Positions 1 to 33,011 of a stretch of 64,000 bases of DNA are shown piece by piece (position 1 is the first letter of the stretch; each line of letters opens with the position of its first letter). Under the pieces are notes generated by a model that made no database searches, was not told the origin of the DNA, and saw only the letters and a list, made by a program, of their open reading frames with translations. The translations under genes were made by a program, and so were the position numbers. This stretch comes from Glandiceps talaboti (lineage: Eukaryota > Hemichordata > Enteropneusta > Spengelidae): positions 12,075,822 to 12,139,821 of the forward strand of contig NC_135570.1 in assembly GCF_964340395.1 (NCBI RefSeq), in the 5' to 3' direction.

Positions 1-600
1 ACACACCACAATATAGATAAAAACAGTAAGAAAATGACAATTTTGAATGACATGTTGGAGATACAAGAAATTACTGTAAATATTATCTTATCTCTTTGCA
101 GTCTTCGATCCATTATTCACTTTAGCCAGTGAGAGGAGTGCAACAACACAGCAACTGAATGGTTGTGATATGGATTAAGATTACTGATTGGTCATAAATG
201 GGGATTTCTAGTGTGTGCGTCTAATTTCAGTCTAAAGCACAGAATATTTACTTCCATTTCAAAGTACAAGATGTTGTCATTTGACCTTGGCAATGTATTT
301 TGCTGTATTTCCATCTGATGTGAAGGTGTGTGTGATTATTACAATAAATTGTCGTTTCAAACCTATTTGAGTGACTCAACTTTTTAGTAGTAAGTGCTGA
401 ATTTGAGATGTGTACTGAGGTAAATTGTAACCAGATTTGAACTGAAAGTCTCCTGTAAAGATGCAGAGAGCATTCAGTGGATGTAAAGGAAATGCCTACT
501 GTAAACACAACACACTTTCACCGATATACTACATACAATAATTAAACAATAATGTATGCCCTCCCAGCCCATAATGGACGAAATTGGTAATGCTATAATA
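1..600. other. No gene recognised (left edge)
   Basis: AT-rich sequence with no exon, RNA gene or clear repeat that I could support. A minus-strand open frame at 248-508 has low-complexity composition, no domain and no flanking splice signals. Confidence 0.5.
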
Positions 601-609
601 TAATAATGA

Positions 610-950
610 ATAATGTTGGGTTCTTATATCGCGCTTTCCCACACCGTGTCAAATAAAAGTGCTTTACAATTATTACCCCTGGCTCGGATCAGAACAGCAC
701 AACGGCCCTTTTAGTCTTTCTCAACTCCCCCGGAGAACATGCAATCCATTGCAACCATTTCAGCGCATAGGATTAAAGCCTTCACATTGCAACCTACATC
801 CTACCAGGTCCCCAATTATACAGCTGGGTTGACTGAGGCACAGTCGTGGTTGAAATCTTGCCCAAGGACTGTAGCCACGCAAACAGAAAATAATAGCGCA
901 AATATTGCGTTGCCACACAACTTCATGTTCAGGGCGATGATAGATATATA
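610..950. repeat. Old interspersed repeat (non-coding, SINE-like)
   Basis: The block opens with TATATCGCGCTTTCCCACAC, continues through AGTGCTTTACAATTATTACC, and has a later segment with CAGGTCCCCAATTATACAGC followed by TTGCCCAAGG. From memory, this ordered set of short conserved words recurs in dispersed repeats of many marine invertebrate genomes. The short plus-strand open frame inside it is not a gene. Identity as a named family is inferred. Confidence 0.55.
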
Positions 951-1484
951 ATTTTTTGAAGATTTAAAGTTGTAACCAAAACAAAATTTTCATACCTAAT
1001 TTCCATCATCATAATCCAGCCATCCTATGTTGGAAGTGTACAAGGCAAGTATAGCAACATCCTAATCAAACTTTAAAGGGATGTGTCTACAAGGTTTTGT
1101 ACTTCTTTATTTTTTTAAATCAATTTGGAACCAAGTCATACCAATGTAACATGTTTAACTTTCTTGGTTGTCTTATTGTAATATTTTAAACACAAGCTAC
1201 ATTCAGTTTATATGGGTAGGTGATGAAACAGCTGTCTTACAACATATTACATAATCAAGTCATAAACCAAACTGGCCATGCTACAGGCTTTACCACCAGA
1301 GGAAATAGTAAAGTAAACATTATAGTTAATTAACAATGTACTGTTCTCACTGTGTCAGCTATTAATGAGGACAAATCTACACATTCTCAACAAAGTTAAG
1401 CTCAATCTACTGGGTAATGTCAGAGTTGAAGATTTTTGAGGAAAAGCAATGATATAGAATAACACTTCTAGAAACATCTCACCA

Positions 1485-2080
1485 AGTTTCAAACCCATTC
1501 ACTTAGTACTTTTTGAGATATAAGTTTTTGACCAAAATTCACATTTTTACACCTTAATTCCATATCACTCATGGAATCATGGTATGCGTAACATATCTTC
1601 GTCCATACATCCCTAAATGCATTTCCATTAAATTTCAGCCCAATCTGCTCAGTGGTTTTGGAATTATAGATTTTTAACCAAAAAGACACATTTTTAGCCC
1701 TAATTTGCATATCACTGATGGAATCATCCCGTCATGGACAAATCTTACTTTACATCCCCTTAAGAATGTTCCCACCAAATTTCGCACCAATCTGCCCAGT
1801 AGTTTCTGAGTTTAAGTTTTTTGACCAAAAATCACATTTTTTGACCCAAATCACACATCTGTGATGCGATCATTTTGATTTGAACAATTTCCCAACTAGA
1901 CACCCAAGGTAATGGACCCACCAAATATCATGGCAATCGGTTCAGCAGTTTTTGAGTTTAAGTTGTTTACACACATACACACACAGACAGACAGACGCCG
2001 GGCGATCCCTATAGCACTACTGAACCTCAGTTCAGTTGTGCTAAAAACAGCAGGCAGAGACAGGGCTCGAACCTGCAACC
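1485..2080. repeat. Interspersed repeat with ~130 bp internal tandem structure
   Basis: At least four diverged copies of a unit of roughly 130 bp, each containing a form of ACCAAATTTCAGCCCAATCT, then a 'gtttttgaccaaaaatcacattttt' type tract broken by substitutions. The block ends at about 1960-2040 in ACACA, CAGACAGACAGA and GCCGGGCGATCCCTATAGCA, which looks like the terminus of a mobile element. A related fragment occurs near 33,650-33,790. Confidence 0.6.
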
Positions 2081-3124
2081 TGTAGATTCCAAGCTGGTCA
2101 CGCTAACCATTCACCCATCATGACTCCACACACAACCATCCTGAATACAAATAGAATATGTACACCATGTAAAAATTCACCATTTAATAATTGTCAAACT
2201 TTATTTATCTTTTTTTCAATGGCACTTTTAAATTGTGGAAGATTGTTTGCCCTTATGAAAGCCCACCGTCTGTTTATTGTATAAATATCACATTGTACAA
2301 CCAAAGTGTATAATATTCACATATTCCCAATTACATTTACTGCCCAAGGAATTCTTTACATTAAATTTGCTTTGCACCCATGCAGAGACGTTACGCATTC
2401 TCCTGTATCTTGAAAAAATTGAAACGACAGATTCTGAGTTTACACTGACAGCTAGCAATGATAATGCAAATATTGTCTCACATTATCACAACGTGTACAT
2501 GATTATTTTCAAATGAAAAAAAGTAGTGTATGCAACTGTAGGTATGCCAGTATTTGAAACTTACAATTATTAAAATACCTTGTTTTTTTTTATCCCTGAC
2601 TGACTTCCAAAATACAACTACATTAGATGTTATTCTCCACTATTTTCTTCATTCAGCCAAATCAAGAAAAAGATTGGAGAATAACATAATTATACCATTG
2701 CCCGTAATATTTTTTTTAAATCAGGGAAAGTAATGGCAATTTTTGAATATTTTGACTCGTATTTCGAACACAGCAGAACCAATGACGTAGAGAGCATATA
2801 TTCCATATTCTTTGTTGAACCTGGCTCGTGCATGGTGTAATCAGGATTATACAGTTCTCAGAAAGAACTTGCTGGAACACCGATCTGTATCTCCTAAAAA
2901 GTACCTTGATATTAAAATGGAGTAAAATACAGGATACATATCTTTTTAATTGATATTAAAACAACTAGAAGAAGTGAACGAATAAAAAAAAAAGACTTCA
3001 CAAATATCCTGAAGTGTTTGTGCGGTAATTGCTAAAAGCAAATGATACACTAGAGATCTTGTCAGAGCAAATCGTTCTGATACAAATCAATAATTTGAAT
3101 CGGATAAAGATTTAGTTCTTTATG

Positions 3125-3130
3125 TTTATT
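3125..3130 (-). terminator. Candidate PAPSS poly(A) signal
   Basis: AATAAA on the minus strand, about 580 bp downstream of the PAPSS stop codon. Another candidate lies near 2273. Which is used cannot be told from sequence. Confidence 0.3.
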
Positions 3131-3707
3131 TAAAATGACATCCTTGAGGTGATAGGATCACAGTTCATTACAACAGATGCATTTGATTGAAACCAAAATC
3201 ACACAAATTGACAATTCTCTGGAGACGATGAAGAACTTGTTGATTCAATAGTTCAGTGTTTCCCCAAGTCTTCACAGTTTCGTTGTTATCTACTCAGTTC
3301 TTCCCTCCTGGTTGCAAAATTCTAAGAAATGTCTATTATCAAGAAATGCAGCATAAATGTTGTATTAACAATTCTATTTCTTTTCTTCAATTTAACGTTG
3401 CGGTATGAAAAGAGAAAAATACGTTACCTAGGAGTTTAAGACATGGAATCTCTGACAGACATTTGATACAAATTGTTGGTCTTATTGTTACCATGGAAAC
3501 AGAAAAAATGTCATGCAAGTTCAGAAGATGTATTTCAGTACGTCTATGGATAGTGTAACCAGAAATGTTTTTTGTTATGTATCACCTTTCATTGTTTACT
3601 TCATCCATCCCTACAACCCTAGAAAATGAGCTAACCCATCCCATTATGTAACACAAGGACCGTACCAAGTTCTCTAAGGTAGCAGGTAAGGGTCGGGTCC
3701 ATTTTGT

Positions 3708-24820
<21,113 letters not shown>

Positions 24821-25034
24821 TTTCTTTTTTCGAAATGATTTTCTTCAAAGGATGTGAATATTCTCCGGACAATGACCCGCAACAAGCTGACGATGTGCGC
24901 CTCCTGCCAAAGTTGAGAGGAAATGAAAGCTTTTTTTAAAGATGGATGTGATCATGAGAAGCGTTGAGGGCGCGCATTGACCGGAAGTTGTTTTTATCGA
25001 ATCTTCAACTTCCAAGTTTCATCTCCGGACTAAA

Positions 25035-25265
25035 ATGCTGCGTTCGATAAAATTATGTGAGCCTGATCCTTACTTAATAACAAACAGAGTGTTTAGCAAT
25101 GCTGTAACTTACACGAAGAAGAGACTTAAAATGCATGCACTTGTATCAAAACTGAACGCTGGAGGGCGACATGACATATTGATGTTTTGCCAACATAAAC
25201 ATTCAGGTCGTCCTTCCCGGCCAGTGCGAAACTACCAGATGTTCCAAAAGACTGGAGATATTTGA
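25035..25265 (+). other. Possible upstream ORF in MINPP1 leader
   Basis: An open frame of 76 codons with no recognisable domain ends 238 bp before the MINPP1 start. It may be a leader ORF or chance. A CACACAG acceptor-like site just before the MINPP1 start (about 25,493) means a 5'UTR intron could remove part of this region. Confidence 0.25.
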
Positions 25266-25502
25266 TAATGTCATACGATCACGTGAACTGGAACTGAAGG
25301 TATGGACTTGAAAAGACCGGTATGTGACACTGATGTGGTGACCATGACCGCTATTCTTTGCGATTGAGTAGACAGCTCGCACAAGTAAATTGAGATCTGG
25401 CAACAAGTTCGTTCACTGGGAATGGGATGATTCAGAACTTTTGGAAGATTCCAGGAATTCTTTCCAAACATCTCAGGACATTAACACACAGTTTTACTTA
25501 TT

Positions 25503-27612
25503 ATGATGGCTCATTGGTACATCTATTTTGCAGTGTTCATCTCAAGTATTCCGTATTTGTATACACAATCGCCGAATTTACAAACTGTGAACTTTTCAAC
25601 CAAAACCAAATATGCAGATTCTTTTGGTGGCTACGATGAACTAAAAGATAACTTTGGAAAGACTATGCAATTAATCAAGTCGAGAAATCTCCAATGTAAA
25701 CCAGTACAAGTGAACACACTCTTCAGACATGCCACTAGATATCCAAGCAAAAAAGATTTTGGCAACTTAAAAAGACTACCAGAACTGCAAGAGCACATGA
25801 AGGAGCAGCATAGTATACTGAAGATCTGGAGGAGCCAATTTCAAAACGTTGAGCCCAAAAGTCTGGCAGATGTTGGTCGAAAAGAAATGTTTCTCCTTGG
25901 ACAAAGATTTTCTCAATATTTTCCTGAACTTATAACAGCAAATAATTTTGTCGCCAAGAAGTTTGTTTTTAAAAGTTCAAATTTGTCCAGAACAATTGAA
26001 AGTGCCAAAATATTCATAGATGGTTTGCAAAGCATGGTGGGAAAAGATGAAGATAAGAAAAAGATGACCTTTGACCTTAATACTCTCAATGTCCAATCAG
26101 ATGTTCTTTTACGGTTCTTTGACATTTGTGAAAAGTTTACCGTGAGTGTGGAGGACAATGACACAGCTTTGTATGAAGTAAAAAAGTTTGGTAGTGGTGC
26201 AGAACTTCAAGCAGTTGTGGATAGGCTGACAAAGAAACTGAATATCAGTGTTGATTTTAAACTCAACAGTGGTAAGTAAAGGATATTGGTGGAATAGAGC
26301 CAGTTTATAAGTGTAATGTCTGCTAGCTTAGAAAGTCCCTGAGTAATCTTGACTGTGTCCTTTCAACACACAGTGATAGTTCTAACAGACATATTTACAA
26401 TGATATGAAATAACCCCACTACATACAAGTACAAGTGTGGCATACTCTGGGTAATTGCACAAGTGCTTGCAGTGATCTCTACGGCCATAATTTCATGCAG
26501 CTTTATAGCCTTTGTATACCTACCTACATTGTTTCATATTCTTATACTACGACATTGTTTCTTTTAAGATCATGCCAAAACCATTCACACCATCTGTTCT
26601 TTTGAGTTTGGACTGCTGGGTCGGTCTGATTGGTGTGATATCCTGACTGAAGACGACCTGCAGGTAATGGAATATTGGGCAGATCTCAAACATTACTGGA
26701 GGAAGAGTTATGGATATCAAATAAACTACCATATAAGTTGTTCCTTACTAAAAGACATTTTCACTGCAATGGACAAAGCAGTTGTCGGCAGTGAACAGTA
26801 AGTCTTATTTTTACTTTGAAACTATAAATGAATTATATGAAATTCTAAGGCTTACATCCACAAATAATCTGCATAATTTTGCAGTCTAAATTTAAAGTTG
26901 AAAGCCTAACACCCTATATGTAGAAAAGAATTGCGTAGAGTTTTAGTACAGAAACCAAGTCAAGAGTTAACCTTAAGGTTTAGTCATCTTCCCTTTACAT
27001 TCCAAGGGCTATAGAAATATCAACTCAAACTTTTATAGAAAGTATGGAATTCTGTTTCTGATACTATAATACCATACATAATCAAGCTAGGGGGTTAGGG
27101 TTAGGACTCCTTAGCATAAACCCAATGTGTACTATCCTCAATGAGTTGACATTATTACCATGTGTTGGAGTATCATGTTTAATGTCACTGTTATGTTGTG
27201 TTTTATTCATAGGGAGAATTACCCCGTTGGTGTATTTTGGTTTGGCCATGCCGAGACGTTATTTCCAATATTTGCTATTCTTGGACTGTTTAAAGACCCC
27301 ATCAAACTAAGAGCTGACAATTTTCATGAGCACCGAAATCGTTTATTTAGAGGAGGCAAGTTATCACCATTTGCTGGAAATATAGCATTTGTTGTGTACA
27401 AGTGTGATCAGACAGTCAACAACGATGAACAGTTCATGGTGGAAGTACTAGTTAATGAGAAACCAGTAAAGTTGCCATGTTGTGAGTCAACATTTTGTCC
27501 CTACTCCACAGTGAAGGCTTGTTATAATAAATGGCTGACTAACTGTGACTTCGAGACAATATGTGAATTACAGACAACAATTCATGAAAATGAGATACAT
27601 GATGAACTATAA
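25503..27612 (+). CDS. MINPP1: Multiple inositol polyphosphate phosphatase 1 (histidine phosphatase, ER)
   Basis: Histidine acid phosphatase of clade 2 that removes phosphates from inositol polyphosphates in the ER lumen. Three coding exons: 25503-26271, 26569-26797, 27213-27612, phases 1 and 2, all GT-AG, giving 465 aa (human 487). Visible features: a hydrophobic signal peptide (residues 1-22), the catalytic RHATRYP at 75-81, conserved FFDICEKF in exon 1, the HAE proton-donor motif at 345-347 inside WFGHAET, and a C-terminal HDEL ER-retention signal. The catalytic box has Ala where the family usually has Gly (RHGxRxP). A second in-frame Met follows directly, so either start gives the same signal peptide. 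It is divergent from PAPSS and shares its promoter region. Confidence 0.95.
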
Positions 27613-28014
27613 ACTTGAATATCTTTTAACCCTCAGAATGCTACAAGTAAATGTTTTGTTATCTCCCACAAGAGAAATAACAGTAAGAAATTACAGTATG
27701 GCCATATGACCCCCTAGGCTTAGCAATATTCACCAAAGTGCCTATATCTATATGCAATTCAAGACTCAGACTGCCATGATATTCTCAGGATAGAATCTCT
27801 AGTACAAATATATAGCTGGATATCAACTTTCTTACTTTAATATTTTGTATCCGAGTTACAAAGTTATTCTGGACAAGTTTTCCAAGTTTTGATCTCCGAT
27901 GATCAACCCATCCTTTTCATAAGAAATCTTGTATGAGATATGTTATGAAGAGGATTGTTGACCAGCACAGATTAAAAGCTCAGTGTTACATTAACAAGTT
28001 AAACTCATGTATGT

Positions 28015-28020
28015 AATAAA
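28015..28020 (+). terminator. Candidate MINPP1 poly(A) signal
   Basis: AATAAA about 400 bp after the stop codon; another occurs at 28248-28253. Confidence 0.35.
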
Positions 28021-28324
28021 ATCACTTTGTAACTCATACGATTCACCATACTGATCACTGGTGAATATGTTTTTGTCATGAATTTCTACAATTGATACTA
28101 TATTTCACAAAGTGTTCTTACAAGGTATATTTTTGACACATCTGATGACTGGTGACGGCTTCAACTGTTCCAGGTTTTACAATATCAGGAAATAAGTGTC
28201 TCTCCATACCAATATTGAACTTTAAATATTTAGAAATTGTCTGTTGTAATAAAATAATTTTAGAAATTCTATCTATTTTAATAGAAATAAGGTTGAGTGG
28301 CTTTGTTTACACTTTAAGTCTAGC

Positions 28325-28562
28325 CCTTGTCGGGTGTCGGTGGTCGAGTGGTTAAAAAACCACTTGCCTCTTACGACTACAATAGAGGTTCGAATCTGTT
28401 CAGGGTTTGATTACATTTACTACGCTGTAAGAAAGGAGAGTGTCGTTCAGTATGACTACCGGACAACACACGGGTACTCCGGTTTCCTCCTGCACTAACA
28501 CTGAACCTTACTCCTGTTATTTGGCAATACCTGTTGAATGGTAAATAGATAAATAAATAAAT
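28325..28562 (+). mobile_element. tRNA-derived SINE
   Basis: Head: an A-box-like TGGTCGAGTGG at 28341-28351 and a B-box GGTTCGAATCT at 28387-28397, spaced as in a tRNA. This is a Pol III promoter derived from a Ser/Leu-type tRNA. Body: ACGGGTACTCCGGTTTCCTC, a core shared by many metazoan SINEs (from memory). Tail: a short ATAAATAAATAAAT run. The tRNA-like part lacks a foldable acceptor stem, so it is not a functional tRNA gene. Confidence 0.8.
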
Positions 28563-29229
28563 CACAATGATGACGATGCAATAAGAGACACTTCAAGCAA
28601 TGTTATACTTTCAAAACAATATGAACTATGTATTTTGATTTACATCAATTTTTAATAAATTGTTAATTTTATTTATTTCCTCACGTGTGGACTGCTTTTC
28701 AGTACAAATGAAGAATGTAAACAGACTGGATTATATTTCTATTTGTCCTGGTCAACGATTTAAATGATGGTTCAAATTTTTCAAAGATCAACTAGCTGGT
28801 TCAAAGCAGAACCTTTAACTGCATCCCAATTTGTCTTGAAAGTAAGATGCAATGATATGTGAAAACAAGTCTTTTGCATTCAAAGACATAGACCCCAACA
28901 CTACATGGGTTGTGTTGTTAATTGATTTCTGAAATATGGTCCTACAATTCACTAGCAAGTTCGATCTAACATGTCTACTCATAACATAATTTAAAGTAAT
29001 GTAAAATAACTGACCACAATATACTATATGAGAAATGATGGGACATCAATGCATTGTGATTAGACATCCTTTGACAATATAAATGTCAACACTCACTTAA
29101 ATGGTGTCTCAACGAAAGAAACATTCAGTTTTATCGAGTAAATTACAGTTTGAACAGAAAGCTCGTCTCTAAAAGTGTGGAAGTAAACACCTTAATTGTG
29201 TCTCTACCAGTACAACGTATGTGTAAAAC

Positions 29230-30000
29230 TATAAAAGCTTAGAGTAAATTGCCCAAATGACCGGTCGACCCCAAATATGAAATATGCCACACTTGGTGTC
29301 ATATCAGAAAGGGAACCTTTATGTTAGTGTAGACAGTTTGTTAACAAAACTTCCAAACTTATTGAGAAAATTTAAATGACCTTGAAGATGAAGGTCAAGG
29401 TCAGAAGGCTGTCAAAATAGTAAGTTTGCCTTTAAAGATTTGAATGGTGTCTCTAAGTATGAAACATCCAAAGCTATTGAACAATTTTGACCTTGAAGAT
29501 AATGGTCAAGGTAAAAGCTTAAACTATTGTCCAGCTTGAAAGCTTACCATGATAAAGATAGGTACAGGCACTTGCGCAATTTGCTATTTGACCTAAAGAT
29601 GGAGGTCAAGCTCAAAGGTCAACATATGAAAACAAAACTTACCTTCGATAATATTGGTGTAGACACTTCAATGGAGTCTCTGTGTCTTGAGTTATGGTAA
29701 AATAGATAAATTTCGGCCGGCCATTTGACCTTGAAAATGTTACTATTGATTTTGTGAGGGTCAGCACTTGAATGGTGTATGTATGTTTGCCACAAAATAT
29801 GACTGCCATTTTGCTAAAAGGTCACAAAATTAAAAGACAATGCATACGCACCATATAGTGTTTATCATTTGTGCCAGATTTGCTTGAAATTGAGTCATGG
29901 GTGTCAGAAATATGGCTGACAATGAAGGGACACATTGATGCATGGACAGATAATGGGTCATTCCTATAGCCCCCTCCTGGCCAGGCTTATTGGGGCTAAC
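29230..30000. repeat. Diverged repeat with recurrent GACCTTGAAGAT...GGTCAAGG units
   Basis: At least four loosely spaced copies of a phrase like TTGACCTTGAAGAT followed by GGTCAAGGTCA (about 29,375, 29,490, 29,590, 29,725). It ends at 29,970-29,998 in GCCCCCTCCTGGCCAGG and TTGGGGCTAAC, which recurs near 33,597-33,628. It looks like an old, internally repetitive mobile element. Confidence 0.6.
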
Positions 30001-30479
30001 AGCATGCAATAGTCAAGTACAAAAAAACTCAGCAATATCAAAGAAATTTATTCTTGTTATGGTTTTAAATAGCCAATTGTACTTGGCCCAGTTTGAACTT
30101 TGAACAACCAGAGATGGCAACCAACATCTACTTTGAAATACTAATACTGTATCTACTTATTTCACAGTCTGTTAATGATGATGGAGGCACTGTGTTAATT
30201 GTCTACAATAAGTATATCGTATATTTATCATGTACTTCTTCATGCATTCACCAGCTAAATGAGTTAAAATGTTACTTATGAAGGTCTTCACATTTGAGAA
30301 AACCGTACAGAAATGTATATAAACTATTGCAATAAAAGATAAACAAAATTATATATACACAATGTACTTTTTTTTAGAAACTTTGCAGCTGTAATGCGAC
30401 TATTGGCACATTAAAGTGTAACTTATTATAATTATTGCACAAATCTTTGTAAGCTTACAGTAAAACAAGGTATAGCTAT

Positions 30480-30930
30480 TTAGTCACTTATTACACGTGA
30501 CAAAATGACATTATGTAACATAAACATAATCAAAATATTACTGACATTGCACGCACAAAATGAATACTACAAAATTATGTGACTTTGTACATAGCAAACT
30601 GGACATAATCAGACTTTACAGACAAAAAATAAATACAAAATATATCCTACAAAACAATGACATTGCACAGAGAAAAACATGATAATATTATCTGACTCTT
30701 TATACATTATAAATACTACAAAATGTAAGAGATTTTGCATATATAAAAAAAACTTAATATGACATTATTATAACTTTTCACTTAGAAACCCATCCTTAAT
30801 TACATGTACGTGACATTGCACATAAGATATCCATAACATTATAGAGATGAAATTAATATACTTTATGCAGAAAATGAATGGTATATATACTGTGACATTT
30901 TGTGATGACTAGACATAGGAACTACTACAA
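30480..30930. repeat. AT-rich degenerate repeat
   Basis: Phrases such as TGACATTGCACA and ATACTACAAAAT recur irregularly every 60-120 bp. Weak and strongly diverged. Confidence 0.4.
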
Positions 30931-31799
30931 TGTTATGTAAGTTTCCATGTTGGAAATAAATTCAAAAAGAGAAAGTGTGCTTAGGTTCTAAACTAAGTAA
31001 ACCTGACTTAGGGAGCCCTTCAGTAATTATGCGGGGAAGGTCAGGAAATTCAAGGCTGGTCTGTTGCATAAAATTCACTGCATGGTTTTAATGATATGTT
31101 TTGATATTATGACAATGGCAATGACAAAGGTGGGATGTAACAGCGATGGGATTTGGAACCAGTGTCAGAGATGGAATCCCAAAATCACAAAATAATGTTA
31201 GATAACACAATAAGTTAAAGTGTAATGGAACCAAATTCCATTTTATTCTAAAATATGGCCGTCCCCTGAGAAATTATTTATGAAAAGTGAACACCAACAC
31301 CCCCCACCCCCACCTCCGTAATCACTGGGGGCTCCCTTAAAGAGGCCTTGATGTAGGAACTACAGCACTGGTTGGCTAAATTGAATGCAATACAAATGAC
31401 TCAACAATACAATCATAAAGTGTCACCTCTAACTTTTTCTAATTCAGGAATGCAATGCTTGTTTCGAAAATTGTATAACTTGAATATATTGAAAAGTTCT
31501 TACTCCAATAACCATTATATTTAAAGGTTTTGAAAAGACACAGCATGGATTAGCTTAAATTTCCCAAAGAGGTACTGTAGTGAAGAACCCATATGACATC
31601 ATACAGATTGTAATTTGGCTTCACTATACAGAACATGTTTGCTTTCATGAAGACATTAATCAAAGTATTTTGTAAGTTTACATAATTAGTTAAATTTGGA
31701 AAACATCAGACCATTGTGGACTAGTTTAATCACCTTCGAAGTCTGACATTATTGATCATATACTATATTTGTTTTTTATTGTATAGCATGTTTATATTG

Positions 31800-32990
31800 T
31801 CTGTGTATGTTAATTCAGTCAGTGTCAGTATCCTATCGAAATCAGTCATATGTTAATGTGGGTGTCCTGTCAATCTTAGTATCCTGTCCATAGCAATCAG
31901 TCATATGTTAATTCAGGTGTACTGTCAATCTTTAGTATCCTGTCCATAGTAATCAGTCATATGTTAATTCAGGTGTACTGTCAATCTTTAGTATCCTGTC
32001 CATAGTAATCAGTCATATGTTAATGTGGGTGTTCTGTCAATCTTAGTATTCTGTCCATAGTAATCAGTCATATGTTAATTCAGGTGTACTGTCAATCTTT
32101 AGTATTCTGTCCATAGTAATCAGTCATATGTTAATTCAGGTGTACTGTCAATCTTTAGTATTCTGTCCATAGTAATCAGTCATATGTTAATTCAGGTGTT
32201 CTGTCAATCTTTAGTATCCTGTCCATAGCAATCAGTCATATGTTAATTCAGGTGTACTGTCAATCTTAGTATTCTGTCCATAGTAATCAGTCATATGTTA
32301 ACTCAGGTGTTCTGTCAATCTTTAGTATTCTGTCCATAGCAATCAGTCATATGTTAATGTGGGTGTCCTGTCAATCTTAGTATCCTGTCCATAGTAATCA
32401 GTCATATGTTAATTCAGGTGTACTGTCAATCTTTAGTATTCTGTCCATAGTAATCAGTCATATGTTAATGTGGGTGTTCTGTCAATCTTAGTATCCTGTC
32501 CATAGTAATCAGTCATATGTTAATGTGGGTGTCCTGTCAATCTCAGTATCCTGTCCATAGCAATCAGTCATATGTTAATGTGGGTGTCCTGTCAATCTCA
32601 GTATCCTGTCCATAGCAATCAGTCATATGTTAATGTGGGTGTCCTGTCAATCTTAGTATCCTGTCCATAGCAATCAGTCATATGTTAATTCAGGTGTCCT
32701 GTCAATCTTAGTATCCTGTCCATAGCAATCAGTCATATGTTAATTCAGGTGTACTGTCAATCTTAGTATCCTGTCCATAGCAATCAGTCATATGTTAATG
32801 TGGTTGTCCTGTTAATCTCAGTATCCTGTCCATAGCAATCAGTCATATGTTAATGTGGTTGTCCTGTTAATCTCAGTATCCTGACGGTCCATAGCAATCA
32901 GCCATATGTTAATTCAGGTGTACGGTCAATCGTAGTATTCTGTCCATATCCTTTTGTTAATTCAGGTGTCCTGTCAGTGTCAGTATCCTG
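31800..32990. repeat. 55-56 bp minisatellite, about 21 copies
   Basis: Unit: CAGTCATATGTTAATTCAGG, TGTACTGTCAATCTTTAG, TATCCTGTCCATAGTAAT, with variants (GTGGGTGTCC for CAGGTGTACT, and CTTAG for CTTTAG, which changes 56 to 55 bp). It begins about 20 bp downstream of the TMEM175 stop codon on the transcribed strand and probably forms most of its 3'UTR. Confidence 0.95.
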
Positions 32991-33011
32991 TCCACAGCTA
33001 TCCTCCTTATG

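Noticed and set aside
28336-28400. Functional tRNA gene
   Set aside because: A and B boxes are present, but no acceptor stem pairing is seen and a SINE body and tail follow.
31800-32990. CRISPR-like or satellite centromere
   Set aside because: Only about 21 copies, no spacers, and next to a terminal coding exon; an ordinary minisatellite.
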